Of a stretch of 64,000 bases of DNA, positions 34,829 to 46,550 are shown piece after piece; within the stretch, counting starts at the first letter, position 1; every line of letters begins with the position of its first letter. The notes under the pieces were generated by a model. The model was not told the DNA's origin and searched no databases. It saw only the letters and a list, made by a program, of their open reading frames with translations. A program made the position numbers and the translations under genes. Source of the stretch: Strigamia acuminata (taxonomy: Eukaryota; Arthropoda; Chilopoda; Geophilomorpha; Linotaeniidae); the NCBI GenBank assembly GCA_949358305.1, contig OX442316.1, positions 10,788,001 to 10,852,000 of the forward strand, given 5' to 3'.

Positions 34829-35083
34829 ATGAATCTCATCCATTTCATAACATCATCTTCCACCCTACATGCTGAGATGGAAAATTTTCAACGTTGCGAA
34901 AATTGGCATTTAGCCAAACCAGTCGAAAAATTACGTGTACTTCATCAGGAATCAGCAAAACCTGGATGGTTGCACATTTGCGAATCAATATTGCTCACTT
35001 TGCTCCATCCCAACAACCATCTTATTCAACTTGAAATTGAAATAAAACTGCCAACTTGGTTTTCTTCTAAAATAAATTTTTAA
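34829..35083 (+). other. orphan 84-codon open frame
   Basis: Starts at an ATG (MNLIHFITSSSTLHAEM) about 40 bases after a TATA-like CATATAAAATC and ends in TAA. The centre (LAKPVEKLRVLHQESAKPGW) looks more protein-like than chance AT-rich frames. No family recognised and no splice sites judged reliable; it may be a transposon-derived piece given its neighbours. Confidence 0.2.
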
Positions 35084-35264
35084 AAGAAAAAATAACCAAA
35101 ATAAAATAGAATCAATTTGGCAAACATAAAATGCGTAACTGACACACCCCGCTAAGCCCATCCAAGGGTCTCATAAATTCAACATCCCACTCCTAAACCT
35201 ACATCATTTTTTTTTAAAGGCTTTTATTTAACTTGACTTGAACGTTTGTTTGTGTCAACGTCCG

Positions 35265-35304
35265 GTCACGTGACCTGTAATGTTTCAACTTCCGGTACTT
35301 CCGG
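35265..35304. promoter_or_regulatory. palindromic E-box with tandem ETS motifs
   Basis: GTCACGTGAC (35265-35274) is a perfect 10-bp palindromic E-box of the USF/MITF type. Two ACTTCCGG ETS motifs follow at 35288-35295 and 35297-35304. E-box plus ETS clusters are typical of TATA-less promoters, which would fit a plus-strand start near 35300-35500. Confidence 0.4.
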
Positions 35305-35502
35305 TTTGTGTAATTTCTCAAAAAAAATGAATTAAAAAATTAATCAGACGATTGGAAAGTAGACTTTTCTGGTGCAGTTTTTTGTCTACTTTCCAATTTT
35401 CATGATAAAATTTGTATTATAAGTAGTTAAAAGGGAGAAAAAGCTAAATTACGGCGAAATGTAACAAAAAACAGCGCCACCTGGCCTATCCCGTGTCTTT
35501 TA

Positions 35503-35643
35503 ATGGATGCCAAAATGTTCGCCGATATTAATTTTGATGTTTTCGATACTAAAAAAAATTCTAAAAATTCTGAAACCAGGCTAAACCTGGTAAAAACAAA
35601 AATTCCTATCTGCCCATATATTTTGTTTTTTAATATTATTTAG
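35503..35643 (+). CDS. candidate first exon or small ORF downstream of the E-box/ETS cluster
   Basis: ATG begins MDAKMFADINFDVFDTKKNS and the frame continues KNSETRLNL to a possible donor CTG/GTAAAA after codon 29 (phase 0); without splicing it runs to TAG at 35641. The first part looks like a genuine soluble N-terminus and the part after the possible donor does not. No downstream partner exon was found in the window. Confidence 0.28.
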   Translation: MDAKMFADINFDVFDTKKNSKNSETRLNLVKTKIPICPYILFFNII

Positions 35644-35864
35644 AAAAGTACTCTGTTGAAGGTTTTTTGGCACGATCACGGCAATCACGAAACAATCTGC
35701 AATAGTAGCGCACTCTGACGGCGATTTGAACACCAATATAAAAGCCTTTTTCAAAAACTTGGTTTTTTATATTTACTTGTTTCTTTTTCAAAAAATAATT
35801 TATAAATCAATTCCTTGCGTTTTCATACGAAATTTCGTAAAACCGAGATCTTTAAATAGACTCT

Positions 35865-36095
35865 CATAAAATCGAAGGTCTCCCCTTCAGCATTTGCTTC
35901 CTTTGCCTTGCTGACAGCCATTTTCAATGCTCTCGTCACAGCATCCCTCGCAGCATCAACATCAGCTCCGCACGTTCAATACATGACCTCTATTGTCAAA
36001 ACCTAGCACACATTTGCTACCACACCATTCCCATAGATGGCGTTGCAATCTCCCTTTCCCATTCACCAGGTTTTCTCCAAGGTTTCATCAAACAG
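35865..36095 (-). pseudogene. degenerate coding relic
   Basis: One minus-strand frame reads EKTW, stop, MGKGDCNAIYGNGVVANVC, stop, then a third stop before TCGADVDAARDAVTRALKMA and VSKAKEANAEGETFDFMRVY. The Ala/Lys/Glu helix and preserved frame suggest a decayed retrocopy or transposon gene interrupted by three stops. The family is not recognised, and chance cannot be excluded. Confidence 0.3.
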
Positions 36096-36099
36096 TCGT

Positions 36100-39000
36100 G
36101 TTTTAAGGGTTTTATGTATTTGTGTTGTTGGTTTTTGTATTATTTGAACATCACAAAACAAAACACAACATCCTAAGACTCTTGTAACACGACGTTTTAA
36201 ACGCAACTAGTGTTTTTATTTTATTTTACAGAAAAAAAAAATTTCATAAATTTGGTTAGATTAGATTGCGTGTTTCCCAGATACTGTAATATTAATAAAA
36301 TCATGTTAAATCGATGGTTTTTAATTATTCAAATATACTCAATTAAATTTCTGACAGAAATCAAGGAGACCATGTCCTTCATCGTACAGTAAACAAACGA
36401 AATAAGGCTCGTATCAAACTGTTTGCAAATATTTCTTCTCGAACACCACCTAATTCAGACTTTTATTACATAGTGGAATTTCTTTGGTCTCCTAACCTTC
36501 AGTAGAAAATCAAATTTTCTCAGGCAAAACACACCACTGTACCAGTATAAAAGATGACAGGAAAAAAACAACAACCTTTTAATCCACAGACACCACACAC
36601 AATAAATAACTACATTTGAAAAACAAGTCAATACCAAAAACACGAACGATTTCTCCAAAACAAAAATATTATTTGCTTTTTGGTCTGAATTAACACTCCT
36701 TTTAATAATAAATGAATGTCCAGTCTAAAAAATTGAATCAATGTATCAATAAATAAAAAAATTTCCTGATTTTCTAACTTTTGAAAAAACTCATTTAAAT
36801 ATCAGATCCCTTATTACAGCAACTTACGAGCTGGGGACGTGAATAAAGGGGGTTTGAAGGTGACGCCATGTTTGGTCACCAAAGGGTCACTTCGGTGACC
36901 CACTATGTTAATGGTAGAGTCTATTTTTATGTATTATGGAGAGGAAGTGGATTTGCATATCCTGTTTGATTAAAATAACCACTGTTTCAATGTAAACCAC
37001 CGTGTGCACATGCTTCCATTTGTAATCTAGAAAAATCAGTTTAAATCCAAGACCAAGTAACTTTATTCAATATTCCATTATAATTTGAGTTATGAAAACA
37101 ACAGGAGCTTCATCTTAGACTCAATTACAGCCAACTGGCAGCAGGTGGCAGTGCCTGAACTCACAAAATCACTTTCAAAACAATAATTTTACAATTCTTT
37201 GATAAAGACCAAATTCATGATAAATTCCCGATGTCACCACTGAAAACAGTAAGTGTCGGCTAAATTCTATAGTAAATGGAGGCCAAAACCGGTCCATCAA
37301 CTGTTGGCACCGCAGCTGACTGATTCCGATTATTTGTTTAAATTGTTACCCACTTTATCCCCCGCTCTAACCGCCTTGATCCTCCATTTTATAAAAGAAA
37401 AGGGCAAAGTAATGAGACACACCACGCAATGCATGTAAATTTAGCCTTTACCAATGCTAAACTAAATTTGGCTTCACGATAAGATTTTTTTTTCTTCTTC
37501 TAAATTCGCAAAAAATACAAAAATCGATATTCCTTTCATATCGAGAAAATAGAATAATTTTCTTAAAAACTTTTAAAAAATAGACAAATAAAACTGAACT
37601 ACGTCAACAGACAAAAAACCATTATCCAACTGACAACAATCATTAAATGCCAGCGCCAAGATGAAGGAAAAACAAACCATAAAACAGATGGTTTTACTCC
37701 TACCTGAACTCTGTCCCTGGGAATCCAGACTGACTTCTTTGCGGATATGATGGTCCATTTGGAATGAGCGATACATGGGAACGGAACACAAGTAGTTTTA
37801 CCTCACTTCAGCGAGGTTTGACATCTGACAAAATAAGAGAGAGAGGAAAAAAAATATTGCAGTTCAATTCAATTGAGAATAGTTATGTCAATTACACTCA
37901 GGTGTAAATCAATTACATCAACAAAAGATGATAGCAACAATTGCGTTTTTATACTGCACATCGTTTTATTGCATCACTCGTTTCGCTCGTTGGCACCAGA
38001 TACAATTTTAAAGAGAATAAAGTTTGGCTCCAAAAATTACTTCTTTTGAGATTGGATTCGACTCTTGACAATTTAGATAAACTAATACAAAGAAAAGGTG
38101 AAAACAGCTCGAGATTCTTTTTTTTCTTCTTAATTTTATCTGACTAAACTGAATGTCGCCATTTATGGGAATGTTCGTGCTTAATTCCCATATTCCCATA
38201 TCAATGCACAAGGCAGATTTGAATCTTTAATTAAACCATCCGCACTTTTTAACCCGAAAGGACAAAATTCTGTTAATTACAAAACACATGCAAAGTGATC
38301 TCGTGACATCCTTAATTACTTCTTTTCCACACATTTCTGTTTAAATGAGATTAAGGTGATGGATGAAGGTAAAGCTATGGCCTAAGGTGTTGACTGCTAA
38401 GCTAAAACAAGCTTGGTCTCATCAAGTTACAATTTAATTACAAACTATGTTCGGCGAAATCGCTGAATACCTACTCATGATGAATTAATTAAGTGAAAAG
38501 AGAACATTTTTTCGATATTTTTTTTTCAATCTAATTTCCCACATTTTCATTTCTCGAGTTAATAAAATTATCGTAAAAACAAAGAAGAAGAAGAAAAAAA
38601 CAGAAGAAAGTTTAAACACTTTCAATTCGTAAATTAATTTGCTGAGTTTTCGTTCTGAGAAGAAAAGGAGAAGGCAATGACCGCAAAAAATTACTCCGCT
38701 GACAATAGAACCGAAGGGGAAAAAAAATCGCATTTTCAGCAACTTTTTTCCACCTGAGTTCTTTAGAAAATGAAAAAAGAGACACTCAATAAATCTGTAG
38801 TTTAAAAGGTAACTAGAAAATGATTAATTTTAAAAATAAAAAAAGCCAATTTGTTGATAAGAATTCCCTCTTTAAATCCTATCGATCCATTAATTCGTGT
38901 TTACCTTTTCTCCTTCACGAATTTAGATAAAAACTTTCTTCAAGAAAACAAAAAAAAAATGATGGAAAAACAACGAGGCAATATGGATTCTTTAACGATA

Positions 39001-39392
39001 AAAACATCTAATTAATAAAACCAAATTGAAACTAATGAAACAAATGCCATTCCAACTTTAATAAAACTCTAGACAACTGAATATTAAAATTCCTATATTA
39101 TAAACACCTTACATAACATGAGTCAACGACAAAATATGTCCTGTCTGCCGCGGCATTAAGGAGGAGAGGCCAAACAGTGTAATGGAATAGCACTTTTTTT
39201 TACTGTAGAGACACAAAAAAAGTGATGAAAAATGATGTCAAACAAAGCCCCATGTGGATGCAAAGTCACCGAGAACTTCAAATTGAAAACAAAAAATAAC
39301 CATGAAAAAAAATTAAAGTAATAAAACAAATTTCTGCTCAAATAAAAAAGAATTTCAAAGCTAAACCCAAATGAAAATTCTGTTTAACTTAT
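36100..39392. other. no gene recognised
   Basis: AT-rich apart from the hormone-receptor-like cluster at 36873-36901 and a plus-strand 61-codon frame at 37253-37438 with no support. Confidence 0.5.
36873..36901. promoter_or_regulatory. cluster of nuclear-receptor-type half sites with hairpin
   Basis: TGGTCA, then GGGTCA five bases later, then the inverse TGACCC. GGGTCAC-TTCG-GTGACCC (36884-36901) is a perfect 7-bp stem with a TTCG loop. AGGTCA/GGGTCA-type half sites are bound by nuclear receptors. Function is inferred from motif density alone. Confidence 0.3.
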
Positions 39393-39777
39393 ACAGGGTG
39401 GGCTAAAAGTCACGAACGGTTTTGTTTTTTGAATAACTTTTTTATTTTGAATCATTTTTTTCTAACAATTTTGAAAAGAAGACTTTGGTTGACTAATGGA
39501 AAAATTCACGACCAAACAGCGACCACAAACTGTTAAATTTTACTAACAAACCCGAGGATCAATAATTCTGACCAAACATCAAACAATCGGAACTTTTAGC
39601 AACTTTTAACTTTTAAGTCAAAAGTCTTATCATGGTCGCTATTTGGTCGTGAATTTTTCCATAACTAATTTCCCAAGTCTTCTTTACAAAATGGCTAAAG
39701 AAAAATTTTAAAAAAAAATTAAAAATAAAAATTATTCAAAATACAAAACCGTTCATGACTTTTGGTCCACCCTTCCA
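39393..39777. mobile_element. foldback element with CAGGGTG-type ends
   Basis: The left end ACAGGGTGGGCTAAAAGTCA and the right end (inverse) GGAAGGGTGGACCAAAAGTCA begin arms of roughly 170 bp that are mutually inverse, leaving almost no unique centre. CAGGGTG...CCAAAAGT ends are widespread on mariner/Tc1-related foldback MITEs of arthropods. TA lies at the left flank. No ORF. Confidence 0.75.
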
Positions 39778-41629
39778 GAATCAAGAAACTTATAGAACGT
39801 GTTACGTGGTCCCAATTGCAAACATTAAACAGCAAACTCAATGAAAAAAAAAGAGAATTACTTTATATTTTTTAGGACTGAATGAATTTGTTTACTAAAA
39901 TGTATCATTTTACAATGAATTCTCATATTCTTGAACCGCTAGATATTAAAGATGTGCGTAAAGTGACAGCTGCCATGCAAAGCCTGTAACCAGGTCTGCA
40001 AGCAATTTGGTCACCATAGAGATAACAAGGCGGAAATATCCAGAGACGAGACAGCGGGTGGCTGCCAAGTCTGGTCTCTTTCCAACTAATGGATAAGTTA
40101 CGCGTACACCAACAAGTTCAAATGCACAGGGAGTTAGTTCTTCCTACAATAACACATATTAGGCAAGAATTGTTTACAACACATCACTTACAATAAAATG
40201 CCAGAACCGAAAAACTGCCACGTTAAAACGAAGCAACAACACCCTTTCGTGCATCATTTATGATAAAAACATCAAAACTAGCTTGAATTTTAACATTTTA
40301 ACACAGAACATCTTACCATTACAACTACAAACGGAAACAACTAAATTGACCGCAAATTTTACCACAAGAAGTGGCCACCTGCTAAAACCGGAAACAAAAT
40401 AAAGGTAAAGGAAATTATGGTTTCACTCTTATCTTGGGAGCACCTACTTCGGATTTTGACCAATACGTCGCGGGAAAGCAAAGTGAGCAATTTCAACGGA
40501 TAATTTGGGTTGAGCAAACGAAATCTCTTTAATTAAAACATTTTCAAAAGGACATTCCTTGGATTTAATCATCACTTACAAATATAAAATGAATATTTCT
40601 TTTGCAATACCAACATGCCATTTAATGGTCATAAACAATTTCTTCTCCTACCTGCGAAAACAATAACATGTCGTATAACTTAACTACTGTAACAAAACAA
40701 AACCCTTAACACCCATAAAGTCATAACTGTTAAAATAGCATCTCACGTCACTGAGGTTGACGTTGCATGGCAGCAAAAGTGCGTGCTTACAATACAAAAC
40801 ACGCACAGCCCATAAATTTAGTTCTGCAATGTACTGCAAAGTAGGTTAGGCCAATATATGTACAGTACTTTAGTAGCCACTTTATCCAACACCAGGATTA
40901 TTTCCAGCTGAAAAAACTGGCTTCAATTTACTACAAGATCAAGTCATCATGCAGTTTTCAAAACATAAATATAGCAAAGAGAAGAAATAAATGAAACCAG
41001 AAAGAGCAAATTTGTGTAATCACATGCTTTAGGTTGACGATGTTTCACGCTCCATTTATCTGTAGATTGGTTTGCCAGGTGTGCATCCGTTACATTATTA
41101 CATGGTATTTTGTTTCTGATTGAAGGTAATGCAAAAAACAAACGGATGAAATTCGATAATGTATCTATGGTAAGTACATTTTATCTAACTCTATCACACT
41201 GTTGTCTTTGTCTCCGAAAATGCTGTTTCCTTCTTAGTGCAATAATAATTAAATATTTATTGCTAATTTGTCCGGTGTTGATTGCATTAATCTTTGGCAG
41301 TAATCCAACTTGTCGTACTCACAGTGACCTATATGTTGTTCAATTAAAGATTACCAACTAGAGTAAAAATTCTAGAGCAACAAATGGCAAACCGGATTAT
41401 GTTCGGGATTATATGATGCAGTGAAAACAAGTACCACTCTTGTCATGTAATTATCGTTGCAGCGTAACAACAAATGAATTTCCAAGTGCAGAACATGAGT
41501 CACAAGAACCAGAATTGTGCTCGGAATAAGCGTAGCAACGTATTAAATCATAGCACAACCTCTTTCCTGAGCAGTCGTTCATTTTGATAGTTTAAACGTC
41601 AACTGTAATAATTATTTGAAACACAACAG
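39778..41629. other. no secure gene
   Basis: Holds a GC-richer island at 39965-40090 with a minus-strand frame open for about 47 codons and no splice support, and an X-box-like motif at 40010-40026. Confidence 0.45.
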
Positions 41630-41742
41630 GCGAGAGACTGGAATTGAATCAACATAGCAGCCTCAAGGAGACAATCTGTTTGGATGGTTGTCATGGTGAT
41701 GTCAGTTCACGGCCCAAAAAGCAGACAAAAAACAGGAATGAG
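41630..41742 (+). CDS. candidate orphan plus-strand exon
   Basis: Between an ACAACAG acceptor and a strong GAG/GTAAGAAG donor, one frame is fully open for 37 codons (ERLELNQHSSLKETICLDGC, HGDVSSRPKKQTKNRNE) while the other two have stops early. The acceptor has a poor pyrimidine tract and no partner exon was identified, so this is only a suggestion. Confidence 0.25.
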
Positions 41743-42421
41743 GTAAGAAGAAGAAAAAAAAGTTGGAAGCAGAATTTTTTCCTTTATCTTTTCAAATTTT
41801 AAAGCAAATAAACTAAAAAATCGTTATTTTTGTGTGAAAATGACGTCAACAAGTTCGAATAACAAGATGTTGAACAGGCAAGTGAAATCTATCAAAAGAA
41901 AAACACAAAAAAATAAAAAAAAACTCTATTTGTAACTATGTCACGAATTCATTTTGCTCATTAAGCGAACAAGTTAAAACAATTTGCACCGCGTGAATAA
42001 AATTTATTAATTTTTACGCATGGGTGACTTTAAAAACTAACAAATTCTGACAATTAATTGTAAACATTCATTGAAAATTCCGCTTAAATAACCAAATTAA
42101 TTAAATTAATTAAACATCTTTACATATTTAATATACCAATGGCATTAAAGTTCTCCTACCAAATGCCAAATAAAACATTCACACAAAATTACAAAACAAC
42201 GTGAGAAACGCCTCTTACGCACCACAAAATTAATAGCTAAAAGCGATACAATAAAGATAACAGGCGTATTCTAAAACAATGATTCCTGATAAATAATTTG
42301 ATCTAAAACATGCCCATAAAATTCGGTACGTTTAAAGCTAATTTGAAACATTCCAGCAAATCCCCCATCTGCACACACACAAGATAAGCTACTCGTATGT
42401 ACTAATTAATTTGGATATTTG

Positions 42422-42434
42422 TTGCTAGGCAACA
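42422..42434. promoter_or_regulatory. RFX X-box-like palindrome
   Basis: GTTGCTAGGCAAC is a perfect palindrome with a one-base spacer and matches the RFX X-box consensus (GTTGCC-type half sites). Related imperfect matches are at 40010-40026, 41687-41701 and 58857-58871. Confidence 0.4.
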
Positions 42435-45400
42435 AAATTCTCTCGACTCCTACATCTGAAACCAAGTCATTTTTATTTACTTTATTTTTGTACCTAATTT
42501 GCTATACGATAGCACTACGGTAGCTGCATTCAAAAAAGTATTTTTGGTGTTTTGGAGTTTGTTTTGGTATCTTTTAAATTTAACAAAAACGCAAACAACT
42601 GTAACACTCATAACGCGACGTTTTGACTGCAGCTACTAAATTTGAAATATTAAATTTTTTATTTTTCCCATACAAGCAATTGAACCTAAAACTAAAAAAA
42701 CAAAAGCGTTGCACGCCTTTTAAAACACTCTGTGGTGTCCCTCAGTTCCACTACTAACGACTTGAGCTAATGCATCTAAGTGATTCCATGGAGACTTCAA
42801 TTAAAGTTGCTAAACACATTTTACGGTGAGTTAAATTCCCATAGAGTAGAACTCTCTACTAAAAGATTAGCCGACTTTTCTCGACTGACAACAATAGAGA
42901 GATTATTTTCAACTCTTTCTTGTGTATGGAACGTATTTAATTTCTCCATTACCTACGAAGGTCGAAGTCGTTATCTCAAATTTCTTTATTATTTCATGAC
43001 AAACCAATCATGTCATTATCCCACGTACAATGTTCCATGATCAGCGCTTGAATACATAAGGTCACTCTTTGTTAATTATTTTTGTTGTTGCAATATATGT
43101 GTCAATATTTAAAGGAATCTATCACAAAGTAAATCCAATATTCCGTGTTGTTGCAACAATTATCCTGTGAAGCCACTTTAACTTGAAATAATAGTAATTA
43201 AAAAGTTCATGTCCAATTACTACGAATCACGGCAACCAATTAATTGTACACATCGATTTAATGAAACTCTTGTCACATGTCTTCTTATTTATTAATTGTT
43301 AACGTGAAGCGAGTAGAATTTTTTTCATCTCCGAAATAATGATTGATTGATAGTATATAAGTACACATCAAAGTGACTTGTATCCTATTCTCCACCAACA
43401 CACCTCACCGCCACGCTGGTGGTAAAATTAAATACACCCCACAGACTGATCAATAACCATCACTCAAAATCGATTTTTTTTCTCCACCTCCCCTTAAATC
43501 TGTTTGGTATTCTGCAAAATGAAGTCCTTCCCAATTTTTTTTATAGAAGCATCAACATACACACAATTTTTATAGGCTAAAAAGATGAGGAAAAAACTGC
43601 ACCCTAGTGTCACCTCCTCGACACTTAACTTGGCCCAAGTGACCCCTGGTGAGGTTTACTTTACATGTGCACAGCACGTCTGGTAGGTCGTAAAGTGAGA
43701 AACTTGTATATAGAAGCCACAAATCACTATGCCAACAAAAGACGTGGGAACTAGCCATTTTCTTACACATGAAAAACAATGTTGAAAGAAAAAATACCAT
43801 GCAATTGCATCATTTGCAATTTGTATAGCAATACTCGATGTAGATCTCATAAATTTTGTTACACAGACCGCAATACGGGTCAAGTTTTCTTGTTTACACG
43901 AAAATAAAGTCTAAATAATATCAAATATGGATCAAAAGAAAAAATCCAAATATTGGACACAGTCCAAGTAAAAATGTCAACAGATGAGAAACCAAATTGA
44001 CTTGAATTTCAAATTGAATTTCAACCTCGAATCACACGACAAATTCAATTTATTTGCAAAGAAAAAAACAACACTGCTTAAAAGCTCCGATGCGACAATA
44101 ATATATAATTATTATATTTTGTTTTCGTTTCAAATCGTCCAATTACATGGTTGAAATGTAAACCTTTGCTGAAATAGTGCGAAAAACCTCAAGAGGAAAC
44201 GATTGATATCAATTAAGCTTTCATTGCTCAACTGAGGCAAAGAGAAAAAGAAAGAAAGAAGAAAAAACACCTCAATTTCCTTTTTCCACTGTCCATGTAC
44301 TGCCCCTCCAGGTCTCACGAAAATGGAGTCTTCCCAAGCCGAATCGATTCCCTTGCTTACAGTCACAGTTGTCTCGAAGCCGAGTTGTGGAACGAAGTAA
44401 AGAACTACCAATCTAATCTAATTTCTTTGCGCGACCAAAAAAATATGCATGCATAAATCCGAGGAGAGAAAGTTGCTTTGTGAAATTCGTCAACTTCTAT
44501 TCTTGAACCTTTAGAGAATATTCGTGCTGCAGATCTACCGGAAATCTTTTTATATTTCCAGGAACAAAAAGAAGTTCAGGCAAAACATCCATTGACAAAA
44601 TAATGTCGATTTCGGGTTATTCTTTCGAATAGTCTCTAGTATAAAAGCATTTTATTAGTTAAATATATTGCAAGTGAATATATTTGTAACTTTTAAAAGC
44701 TTAAGAGGTAAGGAAAAATCTCAGAGTGAGTTATTAGTCTCAGGTCGAGTGAAACTGCTGGCGAGACAAAAGTGAGCATGTATTTCGTGTGACAAAGAGA
44801 GTAGTCGATTTCCAAATGGTACAACTAAGTGAAACAAGTGGATGGATGAGTTTTTCACCGTAAGAAGCCATCAAGGTAAAAGGTTGGTTCATGATCAATT
44901 GATATTCCAAAAAAACAATTTGTCTCAATTACTCCTGAAATACTATTTATACCATAATAACTTTTTTTAAAAAAACCAATTACTTTCACTTTAAAAAGCT
45001 AATGAGAACTGAAAAACCAGCAGGATTAATTCACGTTTCAAACCAAATCTGAAGGAAAAATTCAATAAATTGGAATTCCCATAATAAAAACAATCACACC
45101 GCATAAATAATTGATCAGAACATGAACATTCATCTCACTTAAAAAATCTAATCCAGTTGAAAAACTCAATTTTAATTTTTTTTTTAAATTGTAATAGAAC
45201 ACAAAATTTACACTTGCAATTGCAAAGCTCCTTCCGTCGACTATTCCCATTACAAAAGTAAGTGCTGATGGAAAATTGACCTCCCCTTTTCAATTTAGAG
45301 GTCTTATTTGTGCAAAGGGTTCCGCCATCCAACAAGAAGCACTTGGCGAAATGCGAATGGAATTTTAATCTTGCCTTTTTTTTTTACTTCTTATACTACG

Positions 45401-46512
45401 TTTGACTACAAAAGCAATTGACTGCACACAACTCAAACAAAAAGTTTTATCTAACACTTTAATTTTTTTCTTATTAATAATTCAAGCATTATTGTAATTC
45501 TCAAAGCTATTTTCACGTGCACTTCCCCAATTGTATTTAAATTAAAAGTTAAAACAAAATAAAAAATTCAACTTTCATTAAAAGAAGCAACTTAAGTAGT
45601 TAAGCGTGGAGATAGAATGAAGTGGCACATTCTGCTCTAAAGTTGTAAGAATAAGTGTTGTTGTTGCAAAAAATTAGAGTTGACAAGTATAAAGCAATTC
45701 CCAAGATACTGCTTTAGCAACAGCAACTGCACAGCCTGCGGACAGTGTAACTCCCATTAGACAGGTTTACCGGAAGAACCGTTCATTCCACTAACTTACC
45801 CTTCTCTCGCCCTAGTCTTAATCAACGTCACTGCCTGCATTTTACCCATTCCCCAGATACATGCTTCAGAGGTATAGTCCAGTCTGTAACCATGGAGTTT
45901 TGCTCCATTTCACCAGTTGAGTGGCGTGCACACAAACATTTACAACCGAATGCCCTAAACTGTTGACTATCAAGATGCTAGAGAACATGACTTTGCCTCG
46001 TATACGAGAAAAATGCCAGACACAAATGTACATTTATTTTTCTCAAAATAATCGATTAGCGCAAAGCCAAACTATGTTTAATTTAAAACAAATGTCAGTT
46101 GTGTTGATAAATATTGCCTTTTTTTTAACCTAGAAAAAAAATATTCAAAACTGATTACGTTTAGAGCTGCACACTAAAAAAAATAGGATGAAGATAAATA
46201 ATATTTAGCAATTTAAGAAATCGGCTGCCACCAGCAATTCCAGACAGATGACTACCAGTAATTGGTATGACAAACTCAGTTTGCGCCCAGTGTCTTGATG
46301 CCAAATTCAAGTTGTACAACAAATTTTATGCATGCGTTTACATGACTACTGCACATAAATAAAGCAACAATATAATTTTTTAAAAGAATTCAGGTTCTTG
46401 TTGTTTATTTGATTTATTGACAATTATTGTTGGTTGGGAATGCCCAAAATAGAATGCGCAATTTGAATTTAAGTCATCAAATTCACTATCCCATTTTACT
46501 TACGGTATTTGC
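42435..46512. other. no gene recognised
   Basis: AT-rich. A GC-richer minus-strand patch at 44280-44411 contains two plausible donors (GTAAGCAAG, GTGAGACC) but no matching start or acceptor. A patch at 45775-45900 has a good minus-strand donor (GTAAGTTAG) after a phase-2 frame (MGKMQAVTLIKTRAREG) that fits none of the known exons; it might be an untranslated first exon. Confidence 0.45.
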
Positions 46513-46550
46513 TATAAATAGCTGCAAGGTTCAGTGATTCGCAACATCAC
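46513..46550 (+). promoter_or_regulatory. candidate TATA promoter
   Basis: TATAAATAG at 46513 is followed by TCAGTG (46531) and ATCACAGTTCG (46546), the latter at about the usual TATA-to-initiator distance. Downstream plus-strand sequence to 46670 is GC-richer and open but has no convincing donor or protein match. Confidence 0.25.

Noticed and set aside
36884-36901. Hairpin with TTCG loop as a terminator or structured RNA
   Set aside because: A 7-bp stem alone in intronic eukaryotic DNA is not evidence of an RNA element; reported only as a half-site cluster.
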